DNA of 64,000 nucleotides from Telmatobacter sp049510455. Lineage in GTDB: Bacteria; Acidobacteriota; Terriglobia; Terriglobales; Acidobacteriaceae. How positions within the stretch are numbered: position 1 is the stretch's first letter; each line of letters starts with the position of its first letter. Of the stretch, positions 9,101 to 17,973 are shown piece after piece. Where the stretch lies: contig NZ_JBEKYX010000001.1 of the NCBI RefSeq assembly GCF_049510455.1, forward strand, positions 42,920-106,919, read 5' to 3'. Both the position numbers and the translations under genes were made by a program. Under the pieces are notes generated by a model. The model was not told the DNA's origin and did no database searches. It saw only the letters and a program-made list of their open reading frames with translations.

Positions 9101-10278
9101 GCAAGGGCGAAACCTTCGGCGAGGCCGCTCCTCTCACCAAACTCCAGCCCGGACAGACAATGGGCTCTCTCGAAGTCAACTTCGCGCCGCAGGCAGACAT
9201 GAAGCAGCTTCGCCTCTTCGTCGATGGAGTGAATAAAGGCGCAGTCGCCCCCGCGCAGCAGGTGAAGATTCCCACCGGGCAGCACAGCATTCAGTACAAG
9301 TGGATCGGCTACGACGACTCGCCGGCAAAGACCGTCAACATCGCGGAAAACAAGACAATCTCTGACACCGTAAGCCTCAACAAGGCCGCGCCAAAGCCCA
9401 GCGGAACTCTTCAGGCCGACAAATCCGTTGTGGAAAAAGGCCAATCCGTAACCCTGAGCTGGCAGGTCAACAACGTTGACAATAAGGCATCCATCGCCAT
9501 CAACGGCATCGGGCAGGGGCTCAAGCCAAAGGACTCCAAGACCGTCAGCCCATCCAGCTCCACGGACTACGTTCTCACCGTCAACGGCGTCAGAATCGGG
9601 GACGCTTCGGTCAGCCTCAAGGATGCGCCGCCTCCACCACCGCCGCCGTCAGTCGATTACTTCAACACCAACACTGACTCCATTGAAGTCGGCAAATCCG
9701 TGACCCTCAACTGGCGCGTCAGCAATGCCTCAAGCGTCACCATCAACGGCCAGAGCGTGCCCGCACAGGGGTCAAAGAGCTTCACGCCCTCCAGCGCCGG
9801 AACCACCAGATACGACCTGGCAGCCAGCGGCGTAACGCTGCAATCGCAGTCCGTCACCGTCACCGCTCCGCCTCCGCCGCAGCCGAAACAGGAGCAGGCT
9901 CCTGCACCGGCGCCCGCGGCCGCGCCTGTCGCCGCGCTGCCGGATGCCTCCGCGCTGGAACACTTGCTCGCGCCCTACAACGGCACCCTCAACTCCGCGC
10001 TTGCTCAGAAGAAGGACTGCAAATCCAAGGCCGACAGCGTATACGGTGGCGCCCTGAGAGACATCGCAGACGCCTGGTGCGGCATCGCCCGCTCCATCAC
10101 CATGAGCGAAAGCGATTGCCACGTCTCCGGTACGGCTGACGCTCCGGCGCTCCGCTGCACCGTCGCAATCGGCATCACGCCGTTAAGCGGCGAATCCTCG
10201 AACAGCTCGACCGCCAAAACCTTCCACTTCCAGAAGAGCGGCGACGCCTACACGCTGACCTCCGTCACCGGCAGATAG
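6130..10278 (+). CDS. Large transmembrane Ser/Thr protein kinase with TPR, PEGA and Ig-like regions
   Basis: 1382 residues. The N-terminal Hanks-type kinase domain (about 11-275) has all catalytic elements: Gly loop GRGGMGEV (19-26), Lys41, HRDIKPAN (131-138), DFG (151-153) and APE (179-181). Residues about 280-890 are helical TPR-like repeats with many Ala/Glu/Arg. One membrane span lies at about 905-925. Outside the membrane are PEGA-type beta repeats (about 937-1080), two Ig-like repeats each built around a phrase like VTLSWQV or VTLNWRV, a Pro-rich linker (near 1265-1290) and a small C-terminal domain with four Cys. By position it is the likely kinase partner of the PP2C phosphatase upstream; targets are unknown. 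Confidence 0.9.
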   Translation: MDKVTASRIGKYEILSVLGRGGMGEVLLAQDDVLARKVAIKRPLKSSGEEGLARFEREARIAAALKHPNIPAVYDKGLFEDLPYLAMEFVEGDALDKIIATNKPVELITKLRIIEQVCLGLNYAHELRIVHRDIKPANIIVQPDGVAKIIDFGIAKEADSTKTNLTATSQVIGSLHYIAPERFKGMKVDGRSDLFSVGVMLFKLLTGTEPFTGGEATASYKILNEAHTPLSSYLRNYPASLDEVVTKSLAKNPEDRYQTGEDFADALHDIIESLKKSRIGELFGDAERLASESRFAPALELLDEARRLDPDNTQVRKLQRLVRERVREVEKGQRFQDTVIKAEEALAAGRFDEAIIGFNEALQFDANSTDVHQKLKWAEDRKRRNELAARALAEAEAIMARGDITGALRAVTIAAQEDPENKKLQAAVEALTRQLQADANRSRMAEFLSTARRQLASRDFAAADAALQQAEAIDSSNAEVDALRGELNRIRDQEQRRAALEQIQARITDFLHKEQYDQATDLINRAIEKLPNEPVLHRLQVEVETESRKYQTRKLVDTTITQCRDLFTTSPMEALSVLQEAMTRAAGDERLIAYERALRKDLETVRTEKILASTMANSRELINSRDYAKAISVLESFQVEYGNNPDADNLLNFARSEQTRIERAAIIERCSTQGRALIEEGRLDEAIRVIEQGVQQTGDQSLTLLVEQARERQNALSRKIEALQIRIENLRRHSQYEEAIQLLQEQISATPGRTALQEQLKALQAERTQKHATVRSIASAREAAAQKDFAGAIESLQAVAGAYGQSAELEAATKEIEAQRNAHAASAVEQSVETARAALVNKDPQAAYEALKATTQLLPFAGEKNQGDWQRIAQSVKEALEKSGAKVDDQLAALAGGHRKLPIPAIVAGILVVLAAVGVAVWQAIKPAPVVATRISITKSQPGASVSIDGKPQGVIDQAGSLMIVVAPGVDHTVSIAKDGFDPFNDTVKLGKGETFGEAAPLTKLQPGQTMGSLEVNFAPQADMKQLRLFVDGVNKGAVAPAQQVKIPTGQHSIQYKWIGYDDSPAKTVNIAENKTISDTVSLNKAAPKPSGTLQADKSVVEKGQSVTLSWQVNNVDNKASIAINGIGQGLKPKDSKTVSPSSSTDYVLTVNGVRIGDASVSLKDAPPPPPPPSVDYFNTNTDSIEVGKSVTLNWRVSNASSVTINGQSVPAQGSKSFTPSSAGTTRYDLAASGVTLQSQSVTVTAPPPPQPKQEQAPAPAPAAAPVAALPDASALEHLLAPYNGTLNSALAQKKDCKSKADSVYGGALRDIADAWCGIARSITMSESDCHVSGTADAPALRCTVAIGITPLSGESSNSSTAKTFHFQKSGDAYTLTSVTGR

Positions 10279-10340
10279 CAAGGCAGGCAGCGGGCTTTCA
10301 CCAATCGCCGCTGCCTCATCCATCAACTACACTCATCAAC

Positions 10341-12155
10341 ATGAAGCTTTCCGCCTTTCGCCGGGTTTTCTTCGCCGCGCTGCCTCTCGCTGCCTCGCTC
10401 GTCATTGCCCCGCCCGCCTCGCACGCCCAGACCCCTCAGCCCAGCTCCCTCGAAGACCGCCGCACAGCCCTCAACGATCTCTTCGCGCAGTACTGGGACG
10501 CCACGATGGCGTTGTCCCCGGAGTACGCCTCCAGCCTCGGCGACAAGCGTTACAACGACAGGATCACCGACTACTCACCGCGCGCCTTCAACGCATGGAT
10601 TGCCCGCGAACAGGAATTCCTTATGCGCCTCGCGGCCATCGATCCCTCCGGCTTCACCGAAACTGAAAAGGCCAGCCGCGAGATACTCCTCCGCGACTTC
10701 ACCAACGACATCGAATCTCAGGACTTCAAAGAGTGGGAGATGCCCATCAGCCAGATGGGCGGCATCTACGCCGATTTCCCGGAACTCACCAACCAGCTCT
10801 CCTTCACCACCGTCAAGGACTACGACGACTGGATCGCGCGCCTTCGCGCCATGCCCACCGCCTTCGATCAGGTCATCACCAACATGTCCACCGGCATCGA
10901 CGACCATCGCGTCCCGCCAAAATACCTCCTCGAAAAAGCCCTCGACCAGATCAAGCAGCTCGCCGGTCAAAAGCCCGAAGACTCCCCGCTCGCCTCTCCA
11001 CTCAAAAAATTCCCCGCATCCATCCCCGCCGCTGAGCAGGAGCGCATCCGCACGGAAACCCTCGACGTCATCACCAGGCACGACCTGCCCGCTTACCAGC
11101 GCCTCGCCCGATTCGTCGAAGTTGCCTACATCCCCGCCGGCCGCGCCGAACCAGGCATCTCCGCCATCCCCGACGGCGCAAAGTACTACGAATTCCTCAT
11201 TCGCCGCACCACCACCACCAACCTCACCGCCGCACAGCTCCACCAGGTTGGCCTTGATGAAGTTCAGCGCGACGAAACCGAGATGCTCGCCATCGCGCAG
11301 AAGCTCGGCTTCAAAGACCTCGCCGCTATCCGAGCCGCAGTCAAGGACAACCCGAAATTCGCCCCTGCCTCGCCAGACGCCCTGCTGGCCGCCTACAAGA
11401 ACTATGCCGTCGCCATGCAGGCCAAGCTTCCCACCCTCTTCGGACGCCTGCCCAAACTGCCCTTCGAGGTCGTCGCCATGCCCGATTACCTCGCCGCCAA
11501 TGGCCCCGCAGCCTACTACATGGAGGGCGCTGCCGCCCTCAACCGCCCAGGCCGCCTGTCCATCAACCTCTTCAAAGCCACCACGCGCAGTCTGCTGCCC
11601 GTGGAAGCCACGGCCTATCATGAAGGCGTCCCCGGCCATCATCTTCAGATTTCCATCGGCCAGGAACAGGAGAATGTCCCCGAGTTCCGCCGCCATGAGC
11701 AGTACACCGCCTTCGTCGAGGGCTGGGCGCTCTACGCCGAGCGCCTCGGCAAGGACGTCGGCTTCTACCAGGACCCCTATTCCGATTACGGGCGCCTCGA
11801 AAACGACATCTGGCGCGCCATGCGCCTCGTCGTCGATACCGGCGTCCACTCCCAGCACTGGTCACGCCAGCAGATGGTCGACTACTTTCACGCTCATTCC
11901 TCCATCGACGAGACCAACATCCAGGCCGAAATCGATCGCTACATCGCCTGGCCCGCGCAGGCTCTCGCCTACAAAACCGGCCAGCTCAAAATCCTCGCCC
12001 TCCGCGACAAGGCGCAGAAAGCCCTCGGACCCAAATTCGACATTCGCGCCTTCCACGACACCGTCATCGACTCCGGCGCGCTTCCCCTCGACATGCTCGA
12101 AGATCGCGTCAATGCCTGGATCGCAAATCAGTCCGCAACCCCATCAGCACCTTAG
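10341..12155 (+). CDS. DUF885-family secreted metallopeptidase-like protein
   Basis: 604 residues with a clear Sec signal peptide (MKLSAFRRVFF..., cleavage near SHAQ at about 29-30). The conserved DUF885 motif HEGVPGHH is at residues 427-434, followed about 30 residues on by FVEGWALYAE. Together these form a gluzincin-like metal site seen in this family of M32/M3-like peptidases. Length is typical of the family. It is 62 bases downstream of the kinase gene on the same strand. Substrate unknown, and peptidase activity is inferred from the motif. Confidence 0.85.
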   Translation: MKLSAFRRVFFAALPLAASLVIAPPASHAQTPQPSSLEDRRTALNDLFAQYWDATMALSPEYASSLGDKRYNDRITDYSPRAFNAWIAREQEFLMRLAAIDPSGFTETEKASREILLRDFTNDIESQDFKEWEMPISQMGGIYADFPELTNQLSFTTVKDYDDWIARLRAMPTAFDQVITNMSTGIDDHRVPPKYLLEKALDQIKQLAGQKPEDSPLASPLKKFPASIPAAEQERIRTETLDVITRHDLPAYQRLARFVEVAYIPAGRAEPGISAIPDGAKYYEFLIRRTTTTNLTAAQLHQVGLDEVQRDETEMLAIAQKLGFKDLAAIRAAVKDNPKFAPASPDALLAAYKNYAVAMQAKLPTLFGRLPKLPFEVVAMPDYLAANGPAAYYMEGAAALNRPGRLSINLFKATTRSLLPVEATAYHEGVPGHHLQISIGQEQENVPEFRRHEQYTAFVEGWALYAERLGKDVGFYQDPYSDYGRLENDIWRAMRLVVDTGVHSQHWSRQQMVDYFHAHSSIDETNIQAEIDRYIAWPAQALAYKTGQLKILALRDKAQKALGPKFDIRAFHDTVIDSGALPLDMLEDRVNAWIANQSATPSAP

Positions 12156-12181
12156 CTCGATAGCCACCCTGCACCAAGGCA

Positions 12182-12673
12182 TCAAAAGCGCAGACTTTTT
12201 GCCCAGGCAGGAGGCTCAGCTTTATCGTCCGGAACCCACCGCGCAAGCAGGTGACCGGATGTGAGACTGCGCAGCTCACACTCGCTGGCACCACCGTGCA
12301 TAGGTCCTGTGCAATAGGCAACATCACGATCCCGGTTCGCAAACTCCCACGACCAGAATGTTTGCCCAGTAGAAAACTTACGGAGAACGTGGCCGGACTG
12401 GTAGAGGACCAGGTCCCCTGAATATGGATACGAAGCGTCAGGATTGGGATAATCTGCAAGCCAGCCAACTGTTCTATGGTCCCGCGAGAGCCGCGGATCG
12501 CTGAACGACACCTGGTCGGCGAGCTTTTGGGGAAGAATTTGCCTTCCGGAACTCAAAAGAATATGAAGTTGGCCCTTTTCATCGATTGACACGGAACGAT
12601 ACTGCGGACTCTCCGCATAGGCATGCATGCCAGGCATCGCAAAAAGGGCTAACAGCGCCGCCAATAACCTCAT
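12182..12673 (-). CDS. Small predicted secreted protein of unknown function
   Basis: 163 residues, convergent with the DUF885 gene. The N-terminus is a signal peptide (MRLLAALLALFAMPG..., cut near AYA-E). The mature part is beta-rich with short repeated blocks resembling blades of PD40/WD-type propellers (for example DRDVAYC, GHLLARWV), but it is too short for a whole propeller. I do not recognise the family. It could be a stand-alone half-propeller or a degraded piece of a longer gene. Confidence 0.55.
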   Translation of the reverse strand: MRLLAALLALFAMPGMHAYAESPQYRSVSIDEKGQLHILLSSGRQILPQKLADQVSFSDPRLSRDHRTVGWLADYPNPDASYPYSGDLVLYQSGHVLRKFSTGQTFWSWEFANRDRDVAYCTGPMHGGASECELRSLTSGHLLARWVPDDKAEPPAWAKSLRF

Positions 12674-12839
12674 AGCGGCGAGTTTACATCGGCGCTCCTA
12701 AGCGCTGGACACGTAGCCATTCCAGGATCGTAGATTCAAGTTGTACCCTTCCCTTGTCCCTCTTCCCTTCTCCCTCGTACAATGACTCCGCCTTCGGAAA
12801 ACGCTTTCACACGCACCGAAACGCAATTCTCTCGCACGG

Positions 12840-14018
12840 ATGGATTCCAGAATGAAGCTGCTTTCAAATTTTGCCGCTCTCGCACTCCTCATCGGCTCCG
12901 CAGCCATGCCGGCCACAATCGCCGCCCAGGCAGACACAGAAATCGGCGGCCAGAAGGTCGTCACCATCTCCCGCAAGGCCGTCAGCACCACGCGCCCCGA
13001 GTTCACCAGCATCACACTCGCCCCCGGCCGCGGCATGGAAGTCATCCAGATCACCGCCAACTTCCCCGGCAAAGGCAATATCAACGTTCTCGCCTCACCG
13101 GATCTCGCCGGCGCCAAGCAGATGCTCGATGTAAAGGATGACGACTTCGGCGACTTCGGCTACCGTCTCGGCGCAGCCTTCCTCGTTCCCTATCCCAACC
13201 GCATCCGCGGCACGCTCTCCGCCGACAAAAAGACCCTCTCCACAACGTGGCAAGGCCACACCCTCACGCTTCCCGCCAACAACTCCGGCAAGCTGCCCAC
13301 GGCGGAAAAGCACGCCATGCACGGCCTCATCCTCAAGGCCAAAACAGAAGACGTAAAGGTCTCCAGAATCTCCGGCGGCGAAAAGGTCACCGGAACCATC
13401 CACGCCGGCAACTTCGGCGGCCACTGGCTCTCCAGCACTGACCTCGACATCGCCATCACGCTCACGGCTGACTCGGTAGACGCCAGCATCGTCGCCCATA
13501 ACGTCGGCAAAGAGGCCGAGCCCATCGCCATCGGCTGGCACCCGTACTTCAACCTTCCCTCCGGCGACCGCACCCAGGTCAGAATCCACATCCCCGGCGA
13601 AAACTACGCCCACGTCGATAACTACGACAACGTCTTCCCCACCGGCCAGCTCTCGCCCGTAGGCGGCACGCAGTACGACCTCCGCGCCGACAACGGAGCC
13701 CCCCTCGGCAAAAACTTTTATGACGATAACTGGAGCAAGATCGACTGGAAAGATTCGGCAGCCACAGTCAAAGTCATCGACCCCGCGGCAAAATACGGCG
13801 TAGCCATTGAAGGCCTCTCGCCCGAGATCAAGACCATCCAGATGTACGCCCCACCCACGCAGAAATTCGTAGCCATCGAGCACCAGTACAACTTCGCCGA
13901 CCCCTTCAACACCAAACTCTGGAAGGCCCAGGGAGCGAACTTCGACACCGGCATGGTCACCCTCAAACCCGGCGCCACCACCCACTGGCACGTCCGCCTG
14001 AAAGTCTTCATCCCATAA
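12840..14018 (+). CDS. Secreted aldose 1-epimerase-like protein
   Basis: 392 residues; the ATG at 12852 is an equally good start. A signal peptide (MKLLSNFAALALLIG...AAQ) sends it out of the cytoplasm. The body is a galactose-mutarotase-like beta-sandwich with AEKHAMHGLI (first catalytic His region), IGWHPYFNLPSGD (second His region) and a late acidic segment (FVAIEHQYNF) where the base Glu is expected. GalM enzymes interconvert alpha and beta anomers of hexoses. The periplasmic location suggests action on imported or cell-wall-derived sugars. No sugar kinase gene is adjacent. Confidence 0.78.
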   Translation: MDSRMKLLSNFAALALLIGSAAMPATIAAQADTEIGGQKVVTISRKAVSTTRPEFTSITLAPGRGMEVIQITANFPGKGNINVLASPDLAGAKQMLDVKDDDFGDFGYRLGAAFLVPYPNRIRGTLSADKKTLSTTWQGHTLTLPANNSGKLPTAEKHAMHGLILKAKTEDVKVSRISGGEKVTGTIHAGNFGGHWLSSTDLDIAITLTADSVDASIVAHNVGKEAEPIAIGWHPYFNLPSGDRTQVRIHIPGENYAHVDNYDNVFPTGQLSPVGGTQYDLRADNGAPLGKNFYDDNWSKIDWKDSAATVKVIDPAAKYGVAIEGLSPEIKTIQMYAPPTQKFVAIEHQYNFADPFNTKLWKAQGANFDTGMVTLKPGATTHWHVRLKVFIP

Positions 14019-14044
14019 GACAAGCACGAACGAAATCGCAGCGG

Positions 14045-14098
14045 TCAGGGCCTTCACGCCCCTGAAACAAAGCGGCAAAAAGAAAGGGCTTTAGCCAC
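14045..14098. repeat. Short dispersed intergenic repeat, copy 1
   Basis: Pattern CAGGGC...GCCCCTGAA...GGGCTTTAGCC. A related copy lies at 40684-40746 in another intergenic gap. It has the character of a small multicopy intergenic repeat with self-complementary ends. Copy number in the rest of the genome cannot be seen here. Confidence 0.45.
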
Positions 14099-14116
14099 GG
14101 ATCTCTCGCCCGGCGC

Positions 14117-14151
14117 CCCATCCATGGCGCGTCTTTTGCGCCATGGGTGGG
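14117..14151. terminator. 14-bp hairpin downstream of the epimerase gene
   Basis: CCCATCCATGGCGC (14117-14130) pairs with 14138-14151 around a GTCTTTT loop, with one G-T wobble. There is no T-tract, so it is either a Rho-type 3' stabilising hairpin or part of the repeat family whose tail (GTGG.ACAGCACTCCC) recurs at 58035. Confidence 0.5.
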
Positions 14152-14512
14152 ACAGCACTCCCCACCGTTCTCCCACCTTCACCTATCGCACAAAACCATG
14201 ACAGGCTGCACATGTTCAAACGCGAGATTCAATTTCAATTAACCCAATCTTAGTTCGGGGATGCTTATCCCGCAGGCGCGCCATGCAATGAGATCCAATA
14301 GTACCGCCGCCAGCAGAACATGCAGCGCACTGGACGGAGCGCAAACATACTGAGAAGGCCATCGAAAGGGCGCAGCTCTGCTTGTTTGAATGTCACAGAA
14401 TTGCAGCGGGGACATTCTCGCCGTCTCCAAAGTAATTGCGGTGCCCAATTCAGCCAAGTCCTGCCAGTCTCACTCATTGTGTTTGCTCCTCGTGCGCCTG
14501 CGCGTGCGCAAG

Positions 14513-15541
14513 TCAGCGAACGCTCGACGCATCGGGTGTCGAGTTTGAATCCAGCCATGAGAGCAAACGCCGAATACTTCCGGTAGCCAAAGCCATCGTA
14601 GAATCAGCCGCTCCGTAATATAGGTAGATCGTGTCTCCATCCGCACCAATGGTTTGTCCGCAGGGGAACACGACATCGTTCACATCTCCTCCGCGCTCAT
14701 ACGGTGCTTCCGGTCCGAATATCCAGGAGTCGCCTCGTTGCAGGCAGACGTCCGGGCGTTCCAGGTCAAAGAGTGCGAGACCAAGACGATAGATACTTCC
14801 AGATGCGGTCTGTCGCACCCCGTGATAGATGGTCAGCCATCCCTTTGCGGTCTCAATCGGCGGAGAGCACAGCCCTATCTTGTTAGCGTCCCACCATCCT
14901 CCCCGCCGTGCTTCGAGGATGATTTTATGACTTCCCCAATGTCGTAAATCAGGCGAATAGGAAATCCACATGTGAGCGCCCAACGTCGTCACCGGTCGAT
15001 GAACGAGTGCCCAATTGCCGCCGATTCTTCGCGGCAACAGTGCGGCATCCTTGTCTTCCGGAGGCATGATGACGCCATAGCGCTCAAAAGTCTTGAAGTC
15101 TTTGGTGAGCGCTAGAGACACTCCCGGACCGCCGCGCGCGAAGGATGTATAGGCCACCGCAAATTGATCAAGTTCGGGGACGAAAGTGATGCGGGGATCT
15201 TCAATGCCCCACAACTCCTCCGGATATTCATGAGGTTTTGCGGCGAGCGTGGGCTCAGCATCAATACGCCATCCGTCGATTCCATTGCTGGAGCGAGCTG
15301 CGCAGAGATGCGAAAGACCACGCCGGTCTTCCACTCGGCAAAGAAGCAAAGTATCTCCGTCTGCCAGGCGAACCACTCCAGCGTTGAACACGCTATTGAT
15401 CGGATAGGGCCAGTGCTCCCGGCTGAGAATCGGATTTCCGGAATGCCGCTCGAAGAGGGAAGTTTCAACCCACGTTTTCTGCACTCGCGGTTCGGAAAGG
15501 AGTGAATCTGGCAATAACATCGCGGAAGCATTCATGTTCAA
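14513..15541 (-). CDS. GH130-family glycoside phosphorylase/hydrolase
   Basis: 342 residues. The start is TTG at 15541, overlapping the upstream stop by four bases, or ATG at 15535. It shows the five-bladed GH130 propeller landmarks: NPILSREHWPYP, FNAGVVRLADGDTLLLCRVEDRRG, GIEDPRITFV, and the tail GDTIYLYYGAADS. Family members phosphorolyse or hydrolyse beta-mannosidic linkages. The gene is translationally coupled to the GT4 gene just upstream, so it probably works on the same glycan. The exact substrate cannot be read from the sequence. Confidence 0.85.
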   Translation of the reverse strand: MNMNASAMLLPDSLLSEPRVQKTWVETSLFERHSGNPILSREHWPYPINSVFNAGVVRLADGDTLLLCRVEDRRGLSHLCAARSSNGIDGWRIDAEPTLAAKPHEYPEELWGIEDPRITFVPELDQFAVAYTSFARGGPGVSLALTKDFKTFERYGVIMPPEDKDAALLPRRIGGNWALVHRPVTTLGAHMWISYSPDLRHWGSHKIILEARRGGWWDANKIGLCSPPIETAKGWLTIYHGVRQTASGSIYRLGLALFDLERPDVCLQRGDSWIFGPEAPYERGGDVNDVVFPCGQTIGADGDTIYLYYGAADSTMALATGSIRRLLSWLDSNSTPDASSVR

Positions 15542-17973
15542 GAATACACACTCATTTCCTGTTGTAATTCGTCTACGTTTGCTACTTCAGCAGCCTGCAT
15601 ATCAAGCAGAGCCATAAGAAACGAGAGGGTCGATTCCGCTCCTTGGTTTTCATTCACGCGGTCGGGATGAAGACCGTCTCGGCATCCACCTGTAGACGGG
15701 TCATAGAGCGGCGCAAGAAGGTCGTTCTTACCGAGGAACCAGCGGAATGCTCGCGACGCCTCCGTTTGCCAACGGCTCTCGCCGGTGAGCCTATAGACCT
15801 GCTGGCAAGCGGAGACCGTCGCGCAGGCTTCCACCGGCTGCTGATCGAAGCGAGCTTTCTCTCTGCCTTCGGTAAAGAATCCATTGGAGCCGATGGGAAC
15901 AAAGGTTTCTCCATCGCCCCTGTGCTGTGCGGATACTAGCCATTCAAGTGACTCAATCCCGGCCGCAACCATTCTCGTGTTGTCACTGCGCCATCCAGTC
16001 AGGATGAGGGCCTGAGACAACCGGGCATTGGAATAGGACAAGCTTTTCTCGAACCAGTGCCAGCTATCGGAGCGGTTGCGTTCATAAATGTCCAGCAGGC
16101 GATTGCCAAGTGCGTTACGGAAGCCTTGAATTACTCTGTCGCCAGGAAACCAATCCAGGTATGCCTGCATGCCGAGAACGCTGAAGGCCCACGCGCGAGG
16201 ACTGCTGAAGGTCATGGCCGCAGGCACAGCGGACTCAAATAGTCTTCCCGCTGCTCCACGCAAGCCGGCATCCTGAGAGTGCCCAAGTACATATCCCAAC
16301 GCCCACAAAGCGCGGCCATGACTGTCTTCCGAGCCTATATCTTCCAACCACTGCCGGTCATAGCCCAGAAAGTTGCGAAAGCGTCCACTGTCGGAATGAA
16401 ATGCCAGCCACAAGAAAGCCAGATAGCGGCTTGAAAGATTAGAACTCTTTACATCGCCGCTGTACGCGAGGTTTTCATCGAGTTGGGTGGATACCATGAG
16501 AGCCCGCGCGTTGTCATCGGTTGTATAGCCTTCGCGCGTATTCGGCACCGAAAAGATCGCGTGCTGCAAGATACCTGTGTCGTCCGTCATGGACAACAAA
16601 TGGCCAGTGTCGAGAAGCGGCAAGCGATCGATTCGATCCAGCAATTCCGTAGCCGCATCCAACTGTTGCGCAGGCCTTGGCTGCAACGAACGCTCAAAAC
16701 GCGCGCGTTGAAAGCTGGCCATGTAGGCGTGCGCTGTCTTTGGCCAGGTCGTTCCGCGAGAATGCAAATAGGCTCGCTTGCGCATCGCATGACGTTCTGA
16801 ATCATTCTCAAGCAATGCAAGGACAGCTTCCGCAATTGCATCGGGACGCTCAAAGGGAACGATCACGCCACGCTTCTCCGCAAGCAATTCCTTGGCGTGC
16901 CAGTATGGCGTGGAGATGATCGCTTTCCCTGCGCCAAACGCGATTGCCAGCGTACCAGACACAACCTGCGCTTCCTGCTGGTAGGGCGTGATATAAATAT
17001 CGGCCGCGCCTACATGCTCGACAAGTTCTTCCGCGCTGATAAAGTGATTGTTAAAGATCAGATGATCGGAGACGCCAAGCGCTTCGCCCAGAGCCTGTAA
17101 TTCTTCCCGATAGCGTTCGCCTTCCCGCTTTCGAAGATGAGGATGCGTCACGCCGGAGACGATATAAACCACATCTCGATGTTGTGCCAGGATTGCGGGT
17201 AACGCGCGGATGACATTCTCAATTCCCTTGTTGGGAGAAAGCAAGCCAAAGGTCAAAAGGACAGACTTGCCTTCAGTGCCAAACTTGTCTTTGAAGTAAT
17301 TCGGGTCCATAAACGGCAGATCGGGAACGCCGTGCGGGATGACGTCAATCTTGCCACTCGGAACCGCGTACACTTCGCGGAGCAGTTGCGCCGCTAACTC
17401 GCTCATCACAACCAGACGATCTGATAGTTGCGCAATCTCCTCGAGGACCACACGCTGGTTCCAGCTAGGCTCGCGTAAGACCGTATGCAAGGTTGTGACC
17501 AGCGGCATTTTTAATCTGCGCAGCATTGTCAGAATATGGCGGCCTGCGGGGCCTCCGTAAATGCCATATTCATGCTGCAAACAGACGAGATCATTTCCGT
17601 TGAAGTTGAGAAAATCGGCGGCTCGTTCATACGAGGACAAGTCCTCTTGCGTAATCTCCAATCGCACTCGTTCTGGATATTCATAACTTGAATCCGGATC
17701 ATTGACGGGTATGGCAAACAACCGCGCCGGACCATATTCCGCTGCCAGCGCGGTACATAGATCGGTTGTGAAGGTCGCGATGCCGCACTCTCGGGGCAGA
17801 TAATTTCCGATAAACGCGATGCGCGTTGGCAAAGGCAGGCTGCTTTCCTTCAACACGATTGGAAGCGCGGCAACTGGACCGGAAGTTGCGACAAGCCTGT
17901 TGGGATGCGTCATTTTAGAGAACGACATCGTTCCTACTTTCACTTGCGGCAGCGTCATGCTCTTGCATAACAT
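15538..17973 (-). CDS. GT4 glycosyltransferase fused to an alpha-helical barrel-like domain
   Basis: 811 residues; the ATG at 17958 is an alternative start. Residues about 50-420 are a GT-B glycosyltransferase of family 4: RECGIATFT, CLQHEYGIYGG, TLHTVL, LTFGLLSPNKGIENVI and the YQQEAQVVSGTLAIAFGAGKAIISTP donor-site region. Residues about 430-811 are helical with repeated aromatic and acidic positions (GYTTDDNARAL, GRALWALG, HWFEKSLSYSNARLSQAL), like an (alpha/alpha) six-hairpin glycosidase fold. The gene leads the pair with GH130. Together they may build and trim one mannosyl- or glucosyl-containing oligosaccharide. No signal peptide, so cytoplasmic. Confidence 0.85.
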   Translation of the reverse strand: MLCKSMTLPQVKVGTMSFSKMTHPNRLVATSGPVAALPIVLKESSLPLPTRIAFIGNYLPRECGIATFTTDLCTALAAEYGPARLFAIPVNDPDSSYEYPERVRLEITQEDLSSYERAADFLNFNGNDLVCLQHEYGIYGGPAGRHILTMLRRLKMPLVTTLHTVLREPSWNQRVVLEEIAQLSDRLVVMSELAAQLLREVYAVPSGKIDVIPHGVPDLPFMDPNYFKDKFGTEGKSVLLTFGLLSPNKGIENVIRALPAILAQHRDVVYIVSGVTHPHLRKREGERYREELQALGEALGVSDHLIFNNHFISAEELVEHVGAADIYITPYQQEAQVVSGTLAIAFGAGKAIISTPYWHAKELLAEKRGVIVPFERPDAIAEAVLALLENDSERHAMRKRAYLHSRGTTWPKTAHAYMASFQRARFERSLQPRPAQQLDAATELLDRIDRLPLLDTGHLLSMTDDTGILQHAIFSVPNTREGYTTDDNARALMVSTQLDENLAYSGDVKSSNLSSRYLAFLWLAFHSDSGRFRNFLGYDRQWLEDIGSEDSHGRALWALGYVLGHSQDAGLRGAAGRLFESAVPAAMTFSSPRAWAFSVLGMQAYLDWFPGDRVIQGFRNALGNRLLDIYERNRSDSWHWFEKSLSYSNARLSQALILTGWRSDNTRMVAAGIESLEWLVSAQHRGDGETFVPIGSNGFFTEGREKARFDQQPVEACATVSACQQVYRLTGESRWQTEASRAFRWFLGKNDLLAPLYDPSTGGCRDGLHPDRVNENQGAESTLSFLMALLDMQAAEVANVDELQQEMSVYS

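Larger units (their letters stand above)
14019..14512. other. Non-coding gap between epimerase and GH130 genes
   Basis: No convincing gene. It contains a short intergenic repeat (14045-14098), a strong hairpin (14117-14151) and then about 350 bases where I see no signal. The frames open here have no RBS and odd composition. Confidence 0.6.
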
